Part shown: positions 25,001 to 31,758 of the stretch, in pieces
Numbering within the stretch: position 1 is the stretch's first letter
How the letters are laid out: every line of letters starts with the position of its first letter
DNA from: UBA9464 sp003445095
GTDB taxonomy: Bacteria > Verrucomicrobiota > Verrucomicrobiia > Limisphaerales > UBA9464
Direction: 5' to 3'
Assembly (NCBI GenBank): GCA_035437945.1
Contig: DAOMZG010000047.1
Span: 1-31,758 of the forward strand
Length of the DNA stretch: 31,758 nucleotides
Made by a program: the position numbers and the translations under genes
Notes under the pieces: model-generated
What the model saw: the letters and a program-made list of their open reading frames with translations, nothing else
The model's database searches: none
What the model was told of the DNA's origin: nothing

Positions 25001-25383
25001 CCATCAAACACGCGGGCGATGTTCTGATGATCCATCAACGCCAGTGCCTGGCGTTCCGCTTCGAACCGGGCGACCACCTGTTTGGTGTCCATGCCCAGCT
25101 TGATGAGCTTGAGGGCCACTTTGCGACGAACTGGCTCGAACTGCTCCGCCATCCACACCGTTCCGCAACCGCCTTCGCCGATCGGCTCCAGCAAGCGATA
25201 GCGGCCGATGTGCTCACCCGGTGTCTCTCCGCTGAGTACCTGGTCTAAGTCAGTGGTTATCACCGCGGTCGCGTCACCGATCTGTCCGAGGCGCAAGAGG
25301 CAGCTCGGGCACATGCCGTCGGGTGTGCTGGAGGGCTTAGCTTGGCCGCACTCGGGGCAGGGGGTGTTGGAAGGGGCGGACAT
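22054..25383 (-). CDS. Membrane-anchored Ser/Thr protein kinase with WD40 repeats
   Basis: A 1109-residue Hanks-type kinase of the PVC pattern. An N-terminal zinc ribbon (CPEC 9-12, CPSC 25-28) precedes the kinase domain (about 60-365). That domain has a G-loop GEGGCG (69-74), VALKLIK with K92, HRDLKPTN (183-190), DFGIAK (206-211) and the SPEQ that stands for APE. All catalytic residues are present. A single transmembrane helix follows at about 385-406. The external or periplasmic C-terminal 650 residues hold at least ten WD40 units, each with an FSPDG core, likely forming two propellers. The kinase should signal from a sensing propeller to cytoplasmic targets by phosphorylating Ser/Thr. It lies between the prepilin-like gene and the SBBP gene on the same strand, with short gaps. 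Ligand and targets are unknown. Confidence 0.95.
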   Translation of the reverse strand: MSAPSNTPCPECGQAKPSSTPDGMCPSCLLRLGQIGDATAVITTDLDQVLSGETPGEHIGRYRLLEPIGEGGCGTVWMAEQFEPVRRKVALKLIKLGMDTKQVVARFEAERQALALMDHQNIARVFDGGATESGRPYFVMELVRGIPLTAYCDTAKLNVRERVELFVQVCQAVQHAHQKGIIHRDLKPTNVLVTEQDGKPLPKVIDFGIAKATGVELTEKTLFTRLNQMIGTPVYMSPEQAGLGSLDIDTRTDIYSLGVLLYELLTGRTPLDPQKLRSEGYEAILKTIREVDPTKPSTCLSTLALEDLATVANHRREEPHKFRNLIRGDLDWIALKALEKDRTRRYASAQDLAADLQRFLNNEPIVARPPSTFYRFQKLARRNKLAFATGGAVLAALIVGLIATSWQWARATRSLRQADLSAYVSDVGLAQQALTVNNVNRALELLDRQRPKPGQRDDLRGFEWRYLWQQAHPQEGVSVPGTLNGVSFSPDGQLLALTEKDQISIREMPSRRVITNLPGVAISLEFSPRDKVLATADFDRVRLWNTETWQELRPPLQGVGFPVRFSPDGAWLLTGDPTTPSNPRLNPKHQLWSTDTWEPVASCSATPEFPWQVRNAVAFSPDGSVLATPWVHNGQKTCTLRFWKVPSLDPAGSLPPDSFAWAAAFLPDGRHVVVGTFFGEQVVWDWQQGLPELPIKVVAGILPTVSMAPDGSFFIAAGNEGTLTVWDTRSRQILNRFRGYTGGIWASTISPDSRVIATGGFGAVRLWDAKDQESASRLRKGGLIAGFTPDSGTLVLAPSEHDYRWHLIGREPSTVEVPTNPAVRVSVVHHPFDAVGDLPLGALGRVDGSVEIWDLSARRLRAFWPAHTNEISVATLSPDGTLVATGDVKGQVKLWNASTGGNLASFDLPERPAKAVAELVFSPDGKTLAGGWWPSGFSDVVLWDVKTRTHLMSLTNSSEDTIAIAFSPDGRLLVGGPGGSGFGNVWELPSGHLLKQLKGHVTSITDAAFSPDGQTLVTGSYETLKFWNVATLEEVASLPTERAVLHSLAFSPDGRTLAAGYLDYSGPPNGTNQSGHFVRLYHAPSLKEIAAIEATEKKNDTHEAKTLPP

Positions 25384-25436
25384 TATTCAGGAGTCTGCAC
25401 CTCGATTATCGGATGCCGAGGCTTATTTGAGGTCAG

Positions 25437-28328
25437 TCAGTACTCCGTAACGCGATAGAAGGCCGTTCCGGGGGGCAGATTGGTATCGGGGTACTCGATC
25501 TTACCACCTAGTGGCGCGGCCGGGGCAGCGAGTGTCCTCCACGACCCGTTTAGGGAGATTGCGCGCTCAATCCGATAGGTGAGTCCCGATTCACCGGTGA
25601 AGCGGAGCAGGAGGCCGTTGGGTATCAGGTCTAGCGAGATCAGCGGCAGTGTCTCGCGGTAAACAACGGTCGTGAGGTCGAAGCCGGAAGCCCCTGTCAC
25701 GGCGACGACGCCGTCAGCACCAACGGCGATTCCCATCGGAAAGTCATACGTCCCGGCCGGGCCGCGAAATTGCTTCTCCCAGACCACGGCTCCATCGGCC
25801 GAGGCATACATGGCGGTATAGTAGTCGGAGTCCGAACCTGAAGGCCCGTCGCCTGCTGAGTTTCCGGTCACCAACACGTTCCCGCTGGCGTCCAGGGTCA
25901 CCGCCACGACACCTTCGCGGTGGATGCCACCCGCGCGCCGTTCCCAGCGCAGAGCGCCATCGGCCGCGGCATACTTGGCCGTGTAAAGGTAACCCGAGCC
26001 TCCCTGGGAACTACCCGCTACCAACACGTTCCCGCTGGAATCTACCGCGACTGCTGCGGCGGCGTCATAACCGTCGGCCGGCCCATTGTAGCGCCGTTCC
26101 CAGAGCACGGCTCCATCCGTCCCGGCATACTTGGCAGTGTAGAAGTCGCTGCCATGGGCGCCCGCTGTTGACCCGCCCGTGACCACCACATTGCCTTGCG
26201 CGTCCACGGCGATGGCGTTGGCCACATCGTCGCCGTAGCTCGGACCATCATAACGACGTTCCCATAGAAGCGCGCCGTCGGCCCCCGAATACTTAGCCGT
26301 ATAAAAGTCGCCACGGTTGTGCGCCGAACTGCGGGAGGTTCCTGTCACAATTACATTCCCCGCCTTATCGACAACGAGGCGCACGGGCATGTGAATGTAG
26401 CTCGCGGGACGGTGGTAACGGCCTTCCCATAACAGTTTTCCATCCGCGGCAAGTTTGGCAGTGTAATGGTAAGAACCGAGTTGGGTTCGCCCCGAACCGG
26501 TTACCAGGACGTTTCCGTTGGCATCCAGCTTCATATCCTGCGCTGTACCTTCCAGTCGCGCTTCCCATATCACGGTCCCGTCCGCCGCCGACAATTTCGA
26601 CACGAACCCCCGGTTGGTGGCCGCGGAATGCTGAGAATTGATGAATCCAGCAACCACGAAATCACCCAGGGCGTCCATGACAACAGCTGTGCCAGCGTCC
26701 CCACCTGTCTGCGCCCCATTGGAGCGTTTCTCCCACAACAGTTCTCCGGTTGCCGCCGCATACTTGGCGGTGTAGGCACCCTGTCCGGCCCAGCCGGTGA
26801 CCACCACATTCCCAAGCCGATCCAGCGTTACGGCGTTGCCAACCGACTCGTAGTCGGCGGAACCATCGTATCGCTGCTGCCAAAGCAGCGCACCGTCGGC
26901 GGCTGCGTACTTGGCCGTATAGAAGTCTTCTCGGCTGAGTCCTCCGTCTGATTCCCCCGTCACGAATACGTTTCCGGCCGGATCCACACCGAGGGCTCGG
27001 GCCCAATCAACTCCGTGACCTGATCCCTGGTAGAACTGCTCCCACAGCAAGCGGCCATCCGCCGCCGCATATTTTGCAACATAATAGTCGGCATAATCTG
27101 GGGGATCATTTTCGCGATCTCCGGAAACAAATCCGGAGACTAGCCCATTTCCGCCGAAATCCACTGATATCGATTGTGGAAGGATGGTAAACCCAATCGA
27201 AGTCGGACTGCGACGAAACTGCTCCCAGAGGACCTCACCGCGCTCGGCCGAATACTTGACGGTTTTATAGCCGGGTTCGTATTCGCCATGTTCAGGATTC
27301 AGGACACTGGAAACCCCGGTGAGGAGAATGTTGTCTTGGGTATCAACGGCCACCTCGTGAGTGGGGGCTCCAGAAAGACTCAGGTTCGGATTTATCTCCA
27401 TTAGGTCCGAACGCATCTCCCAGAGCAGTCGGCCGTCGGCTGCAGCCCGCTTAGCAATGTAGAGAGCGCGGGAAACGTCGTCGTTGGTGAATTTGCCGAC
27501 GACAATCACATTCCCCTGACTGTCCACGGAAACCCTCGGCCGCTCCCGGTCGGTAGTCGTCTGTTCCCAAAGTAACGTACCGTCCTGGCCGGCATATTTG
27601 GTGGTGAAATATCGGGAAGGGCCTTCCGGATTGAGGGAACTCCCGGAAATCACGACGTTACCTTGGGCATCCACCGCCAAGTCATGAATGAAGTCTTCGT
27701 GCGTTGTTGCTTCTCGGACTCGGCGTTTGTCCCAGAGTAATCTTCCGTCCGCGCCTGAATACTTCGCGACTGAGGCGGCGGTTGTTCCGTTGTCGTCAAG
27801 GGTCATCACGCCCACGAATATGTTTCCGTCGCTGTCCACTCCTAGGAGGGGCCCGGATGAAACGGTGCCACCGACAGGCGTATTGTCATGACGGTGCTCC
27901 CAATGAAGCGCACCGTCCGCCGAGGCATATTGGGCGATGTAATAGTTATCCCCTCCGTCGTCGGTTCTTCCAGCAACAGTCACATTGCCCTGGGTGTCCA
28001 CAACCAGCGCGGAAGGTATGTCGTTCTCATAGACCCCGTGCCCATAACGGCTCGACCACAGCATCACCCCATCCGTACCCGAGTACTTGATGGTGAGAAT
28101 GTCTTTGCCCGAAATCCCGCCTTCCGTCGTGCCGGTCACGATGACGTCGCCCTTGGGGTCGCGCGCAATCAGAGCCGCTTTGTCCGCGGAATTGCTCATC
28201 GAGTGATGGTACCGGTGGTTCCAAGCCTCGGTGACGGCGGTTTGGGCAAGGGGCGGTATTGAAGTTAGTGCGAGCGCAGTCAACAGGGTGCTCAGCCTGG
28301 CCAGGCGATTGATGATAATGTGGTTCAT
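25437..28328 (-). CDS. Secreted SBBP-like beta-propeller repeat protein (15 repeats)
   Basis: A 963-residue exported protein with a signal peptide (ARLSTLLTALALTSIPPLAQ). Almost all of it is a degenerate tandem repeat of about 55 residues. The core is VD..GNV.VTG.S......DFYTAKY followed by A.DGALLWE.RY.G, of which I count 15 versions of the AKY...DG.LLWE part. This is the SBBP/PQQ-like bacterial beta-propeller type. Units 12-15 are most alike, so recent tandem duplication at the C-terminal end is likely; at DNA level ATACTTGGC.GT.TA recurs about every 160 bases. The last 50 residues (YRIERAISLNGSWRTL...FYRVTEY) are the W...FYR module. Function is not known; a surface binding scaffold is likely. 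The two-box motif copy B lies 38 bases upstream of its start. Confidence 0.88.
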   Translation of the reverse strand: MNHIIINRLARLSTLLTALALTSIPPLAQTAVTEAWNHRYHHSMSNSADKAALIARDPKGDVIVTGTTEGGISGKDILTIKYSGTDGVMLWSSRYGHGVYENDIPSALVVDTQGNVTVAGRTDDGGDNYYIAQYASADGALHWEHRHDNTPVGGTVSSGPLLGVDSDGNIFVGVMTLDDNGTTAASVAKYSGADGRLLWDKRRVREATTHEDFIHDLAVDAQGNVVISGSSLNPEGPSRYFTTKYAGQDGTLLWEQTTTDRERPRVSVDSQGNVIVVGKFTNDDVSRALYIAKRAAADGRLLWEMRSDLMEINPNLSLSGAPTHEVAVDTQDNILLTGVSSVLNPEHGEYEPGYKTVKYSAERGEVLWEQFRRSPTSIGFTILPQSISVDFGGNGLVSGFVSGDRENDPPDYADYYVAKYAAADGRLLWEQFYQGSGHGVDWARALGVDPAGNVFVTGESDGGLSREDFYTAKYAAADGALLWQQRYDGSADYESVGNAVTLDRLGNVVVTGWAGQGAYTAKYAAATGELLWEKRSNGAQTGGDAGTAVVMDALGDFVVAGFINSQHSAATNRGFVSKLSAADGTVIWEARLEGTAQDMKLDANGNVLVTGSGRTQLGSYHYTAKLAADGKLLWEGRYHRPASYIHMPVRLVVDKAGNVIVTGTSRSSAHNRGDFYTAKYSGADGALLWERRYDGPSYGDDVANAIAVDAQGNVVVTGGSTAGAHGSDFYTAKYAGTDGAVLWERRYNGPADGYDAAAAVAVDSSGNVLVAGSSQGGSGYLYTAKYAAADGALRWERRAGGIHREGVVAVTLDASGNVLVTGNSAGDGPSGSDSDYYTAMYASADGAVVWEKQFRGPAGTYDFPMGIAVGADGVVAVTGASGFDLTTVVYRETLPLISLDLIPNGLLLRFTGESGLTYRIERAISLNGSWRTLAAPAAPLGGKIEYPDTNLPPGTAFYRVTEY

Positions 28329-28366
28329 TGCAATTTGTGGGCCGGCGGAACATCCCGCTCACCTCA

Positions 28367-28396
28367 TTCCAAAGAACTCGGAGACGAAGGTTACAA
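28367..28396 (-). promoter_or_regulatory. Two-box motif, copy B (upstream of the SBBP gene)
   Basis: Read on the minus strand: TTGTAACCTT, ten bases (CGTCTCCGAG), TTCTTTGGAA, ending 38 bases before the ATG at 28328. The position relative to the start is within one base of that of copy A. It lies in a 450-base gap between the Calx-beta gene and the SBBP gene, consistent with a promoter for the latter. Confidence 0.65.
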
Positions 28397-28780
28397 ACAT
28401 TTTGTCGCCGACCGGAGGAGCCGCTGACCCTGTGCGACGCGGGGTGAAGGCATGGGTGATTGCGCGGCAGTGCGAATGGAGAACTGCGTCTTGTTCCCCC
28501 GGTGATGACGCAACTGGCGTGTTGGTGTCCTTACCGACGACGCCAACACCGCGGCTCAACGGTGGGCAGGCCCGCCGCTGTGACCTGGGTCAAAGCTTCA
28601 AGACCCGGGCGGCCTCAGCAGCGGAACGGCATGGCGGCCGCGTCGGCGATAGAATTTAAAATCCGTGGCATCGTGACGACTTTGCAAAACGTCCGTGTCA
28701 ATGAGGCGCCACGGCTGGACCGGACGGAATGAGAAACTGAGCTTCGCCCAAGGTCCCTCCCCATTCTCACTCGTTTCAGT
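28397..28780. other. Intergenic interval with a GTGTTGG/CCAACAC hairpin
   Basis: No gene is visible in these 384 bases. A stem GTGTTGG (28519-28525) with CCAACAC (28543-28549), extendable by an inner GTC/GAC, is the strongest structure. It has no T-run on either side, so termination of the upstream Calx-beta gene is possible but not shown. The rest is GC-rich and unassigned. Confidence 0.4.
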
Positions 28781-30886
28781 TCAGTCGTCGCTCACCACCC
28801 GATAGAGGTACGGGAGCCCGGAACCTGATTCCAGGTCCAGCAGAGTGGCCCCGTCGCGGAGCCGTTCGAAATAGTCCCAGGATCGCAAATCTCGCGATCG
28901 TTCTACGCCGACGCCGCTTCGGCCGCGGAATCCGGTGAGTTCGACCAGGAAACGGCCGTTCGCCAGCGCGCGGAACCCACCGGGAACAAAACCCAGCTCA
29001 TCATTCAGGATCGTGACCTCGACTTCGGGCAGCGGCTTACCTTCGGCCGTGGTGAATCGGAGCCGGACGGTGCGATCCGCGTCCGGCACGGAGTTGTCCA
29101 GCAGCTGCAGTTCAACGGTCTTCTCGGACTCGCCGACACCGAAGGTCACGCTTCCTTCCGCTGGTAAATAGTCCGTACCCGCAATCGCGTTGCCGCCGCC
29201 CGTGGCCCAACGGACCTCGAAGGGCACGGTATTGTTGCCCGTGCGAATCAAATGCAGCGCCACTGCGCCATTGGTTTCCCAGACCCCGACGGGATAGTTT
29301 TCGTCCAGTTCCACCCGGGTATTCGGGGCGTTCATCACGAATCGGGCCACGCCAGGTACTGGCCGACCGCTCAACGTGTCAAGGTCACCATGGATTAGCA
29401 GATTTCCGTCGGGTGCCGGAGTTAGTGAAAACGAGCCGCCCCAGACGTCGACGTGAAACGTGAAGCTCGGCTCCCCAAACTCCGCATCGGGTTTGCCTGC
29501 GGGGTCGTAACGGACCATGTGGAGATACCCCTCGACCGCAACAAAGCCGCCGTCGGAAGTCGCTGCTGCGAGGTACGGAGAGTCTGTTTTAGGACGCTCG
29601 ATCGGCGCGAATGCCGGATCGACCAAGCCGTCGGACGTCAATCGCATCACGACTACGTTTTCCGGCCGCACCTTTGAAGAAAACCGAACGACCAAGCCGT
29701 CGTCCGGCAGCAGGATAAACTGTTCGATCGAGTTGAATTCCCAATTGGCGAGAAACGATTCGTCCAATGTTCCGTCGGCCCTCGTTCTCCCCAATCCAGA
29801 TGTAACTATGGAAGGAGGAGGATATGGAATGAGGATGCGACCGGCATGGTCGACTTCGAGGCGATCTGACGGGTCAAAGTTGACGCCTTCGAACGTGGGG
29901 TCCAGGGCGCCGTCCGCCTTCAGCCGGATGATCAATCCCCAGTCATACAAAACTGCCAGCACCCTGCCGTCGGCCAACGCGGCAACGCCGGCCACTCCAT
30001 TGCCTTCGGGTACGCGGACTCGGAACCGTGGATCTAACGAACCGTCGGCATTCAGCCGGGCGAGGGATTGAACGGTCCGGCCGTTGATCGTAAATTCGGG
30101 AGGGCCAGCCACGAGAATCTGCCCGTTTGCCTGTACGGCGAACGCGCCTAACTGGGAGACACCCGCTGGTTCAAATGACGGATCCAGCCGGCCATCGGGC
30201 AACAACCGTACGATTCCAAGCCCGGACTCGCCGTTCAGACGCCAAAGAGGGGTGGCCATGACGATCCCCCCATCGGGAAGAGGCAGCACCGGCAGGTTGT
30301 TCCATCCATAGATGTTGCGGCCAGCGAACGGAACGGCGGGTTTGAAATCCGGGTCCACCCGTAAGGGCATTCGCTCATCGTCCCAGCGCTCATTGTTCCG
30401 ATTGTCCACGATGGACACCGTCAAGGGCTCGAGACCATCGAGGACCAGCCCCATCGGGTTGTTGAACACGACATTGAACTGTTCCAATCCCTCCACCAAC
30501 CCGTCGTTGATGATCGGGAGCTGAAAAGTCCGACTTCGTACACGTGGGTCGACGCCTGGGGCGAAGAGGAGTGTCCCTGAGACGGGCTGATAATCCGCTT
30601 CCGGCGTGGCGGTGAGCGGCTCGGTGTGGAAATCCACCGACACCGTGATCGCCGGGTCAACTTCACCGTAAATGGAAACGGTTACCGCAAAGACTCCGTA
30701 GTTTTCCAACGCTTGGCCGCAGCAAGAGACAACGAAACGCGGATCATTGAGCCTGAGTTCGGCGTTGGCCAACGCAGGCGAAGCTGCGCCCGGCCTGACA
30801 TTGGTTTTCTCCGAGGTATCGGCACCGGCGGACAGTCCCGTGACCGCCACCAAGCACCCGATCCATAGGAATACACCTTGCTTCAT
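28781..30886 (-). CDS. Secreted Calx-beta / delta-60 repeat protein
   Basis: A 701-residue exported protein (signal peptide FLWIGCLVAVTGLSAGA). Residues about 45-165 form a Calx-beta domain (VSVDFHTEPLTATPEADYQPVSGTLLF is its core region, then LVEGLEQFNVVF). About 190-500 is a set of delta-60 units with the ADG.LDP.F and LPDGR..V hallmarks, and about 535-630 a second Calx-beta domain (AIAGTDYLPAEGSVTF). The C-terminus ends in the W...YR module (RSWDYFERL, YLYRVVSDD). Calx-beta domains bind Ca2+ in other proteins. The combination with delta-60 repeats is a common surface-adhesin-like architecture in Verrucomicrobiota, with no proven function. It lies 46 bases after the delta-60 gene and is probably in one transcript with it. 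Confidence 0.88.
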   Translation of the reverse strand: MKQGVFLWIGCLVAVTGLSAGADTSEKTNVRPGAASPALANAELRLNDPRFVVSCCGQALENYGVFAVTVSIYGEVDPAITVSVDFHTEPLTATPEADYQPVSGTLLFAPGVDPRVRSRTFQLPIINDGLVEGLEQFNVVFNNPMGLVLDGLEPLTVSIVDNRNNERWDDERMPLRVDPDFKPAVPFAGRNIYGWNNLPVLPLPDGGIVMATPLWRLNGESGLGIVRLLPDGRLDPSFEPAGVSQLGAFAVQANGQILVAGPPEFTINGRTVQSLARLNADGSLDPRFRVRVPEGNGVAGVAALADGRVLAVLYDWGLIIRLKADGALDPTFEGVNFDPSDRLEVDHAGRILIPYPPPSIVTSGLGRTRADGTLDESFLANWEFNSIEQFILLPDDGLVVRFSSKVRPENVVVMRLTSDGLVDPAFAPIERPKTDSPYLAAATSDGGFVAVEGYLHMVRYDPAGKPDAEFGEPSFTFHVDVWGGSFSLTPAPDGNLLIHGDLDTLSGRPVPGVARFVMNAPNTRVELDENYPVGVWETNGAVALHLIRTGNNTVPFEVRWATGGGNAIAGTDYLPAEGSVTFGVGESEKTVELQLLDNSVPDADRTVRLRFTTAEGKPLPEVEVTILNDELGFVPGGFRALANGRFLVELTGFRGRSGVGVERSRDLRSWDYFERLRDGATLLDLESGSGLPYLYRVVSDD

Positions 30887-30932
30887 GTCTTCGGCTTTCG
30901 TTTCGGAGTTTTGCCAAAGCTCTTCGGTGGCC

Positions 30933-31700
30933 TCAGCGCTTCAAAGTCGCGCGGTAGAAGCGCTGTACTTCGTCGGCGAGGGGACGGTCACTGAACGGGG
31001 TGGTCAAACCCTCGCTGGGCAGGTCGCGCAGGTACGTCCAATTCACCAGGTTGGTCGAGGCTTCCAGAGTGTAGGTCCAATCTGGCCGCCCGCCGATGCG
31101 GAGCCCCACGCTGCCATCCGGATTTCTTTGGCTGGACTGCATGACCGGGGATGGCTGCACGCGGATCAGATCGAATCCAAACGGCGAATTGACCCGCGCG
31201 ATGTTTCCCAACAGCAGAAATCCGCCCTCGATCAGGGGTAGTGCCCTTCTCGTCTTCGGGTACCTCTGAGGACCCCAATATTCTCCCCTCAGCCGGCCAG
31301 CCTCGCTTTCGAACTGCCCTCCTGAACTAAGGACGAGCAGGTTTGCGCTCCCCTCACAGTTGTCGAAAAGACATTGGTTGAGCCAGGCAAACTCACCAAA
31401 CACCGCGAGGCGGTCCCCGGCCAAGAGCGCGACATCGTCAATTCTCTCCAGCCAGAGCGAGCCTGCTTGGCCAAAACTTGAATCCGGAGTGCCATCACCG
31501 TTCAGCCGAGAAATGACCGCCCCTGCTGGCGAGCCGGCCAGGATCTTGCCATCGGGTTGCGCCAGGATGCGCGAAATCCACTCGTTCGCATTCGACACGA
31601 ATTCGACGTCTGGGCTTCCGTCGGCGTTTACACGGATGAGGCGAGTCTGGTTGGTGAAGGACTGCGCGATGAGGAGTTTGCCATCATTTTGGAGTGCCAT
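30933..31700 (-). CDS. Delta-60 repeat protein, 5' end missing or interrupted
   Basis: The 255-residue frame starts in the middle of a delta-60 unit (MALQNDGKLLIAQSF) and has no signal peptide. It continues with RVNADGSPDVEF, AQPDGKILAGSPAG, LNGDGTPDSSF and similar units, then ends with the W...FYR module (YTLEASTNLVNWTYLRDLP...RFYRATLKR). Upstream in the same frame is AISTA, a TAA at 31716-31718, and then an open frame (KIFPEGPRPLDFY) running off the window. That pre-stop peptide joins sensibly to the repeat, so the TAA may be a nonsense mutation in a longer gene whose 5' part lies outside the window. Alternatively this is a 5'-truncated duplicate. It is followed closely by the Calx-beta gene on the same strand. 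Confidence 0.7.
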   Translation of the reverse strand: MALQNDGKLLIAQSFTNQTRLIRVNADGSPDVEFVSNANEWISRILAQPDGKILAGSPAGAVISRLNGDGTPDSSFGQAGSLWLERIDDVALLAGDRLAVFGEFAWLNQCLFDNCEGSANLLVLSSGGQFESEAGRLRGEYWGPQRYPKTRRALPLIEGGFLLLGNIARVNSPFGFDLIRVQPSPVMQSSQRNPDGSVGLRIGGRPDWTYTLEASTNLVNWTYLRDLPSEGLTTPFSDRPLADEVQRFYRATLKR

Positions 31701-31758
31701 GGCCGTTGAGATGGCTTAATAGAAGTCAAGAGGGCGTGGACCTTCTGGAAAGATTTTT

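Noticed and set aside
1..31758. tRNA, rRNA, CRISPR array, phage or intact transposase
   Set aside because: No T-arm/acceptor pattern, no spaced direct repeats of CRISPR type and no transposase or phage protein motif were found on either strand by eye.

Overview
The window looks like a chromosomal stretch from a Gram-negative, GC-rich bacterium of the PVC group, most likely Verrucomicrobiota of the Limisphaerales/Pedosphaera type. This is an inference from gene content. LpxD implies lipid A. A prepilin-like protein ends in an H-X9-DG motif, and a Ser/Thr kinase carries C-terminal WD40 repeats. Several secreted proteins are built from SBBP, delta-60 and Calx-beta repeats, and one gene encodes a Gfo/Idh/MocA oxidoreductase with a Tat-type leader. 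I found no rRNA, tRNA, CRISPR array, phage module or intact insertion sequence.

Left part (1-16.9 kb), mostly core metabolism and transport. A PfkB-type sugar kinase and a small glycosyltransferase form a minus-strand pair. Diverging from them are panD (aspartate 1-decarboxylase) and lpxD (lipid A acyltransferase), then trpB overlapping a secreted PQQ-type beta-propeller gene, a Tat-type oxidoreductase, infC (TTG start, long C-terminal tail, no rpmI-rplT behind it) and a GntP-type gluconate permease. Next come a secreted serine beta-lactamase-like hydrolase, a gene-poor kilobase with a broken small ORF, a secreted CotH/kinase-fold protein, a DAACS glutamate/dicarboxylate symporter, a CHAD-domain protein and an FmdB-like protein that has lost its zinc-ribbon cysteines.

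Right part (17-31.8 kb), accessory and surface-oriented. It holds a secreted PD40 beta-propeller protein, an intergenic multi-hairpin repeat, a Uma2 nuclease, a vapBC toxin-antitoxin pair and a prepilin-like protein with a 120-residue N-terminal extension. A 1109-residue WD40 Ser/Thr kinase follows, then three very repetitive secreted proteins (15 SBBP-like units; Calx-beta plus delta-60; delta-60), all on the minus strand.

The main hidden signal is a 30-bp two-box motif, TGTAACCTT and CTTTGGAA at a fixed spacing. It lies just upstream of three unrelated secreted or surface genes (PD40 protein, prepilin-like protein, SBBP protein) and is oriented with each gene. It looks like a shared promoter or operator that ties these surface genes into one regulon. 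Other notable signals are an element of about 140 bp bounded by inverted repeats and containing three internal hairpins, with what may be the end of a second copy at the left edge of the window. There are also remnants of a WD40 gene, of a small WWF-motif ORF and of a secreted protein C-terminus lying between intact genes, and a recurring W...FYR module shared by five secreted proteins.
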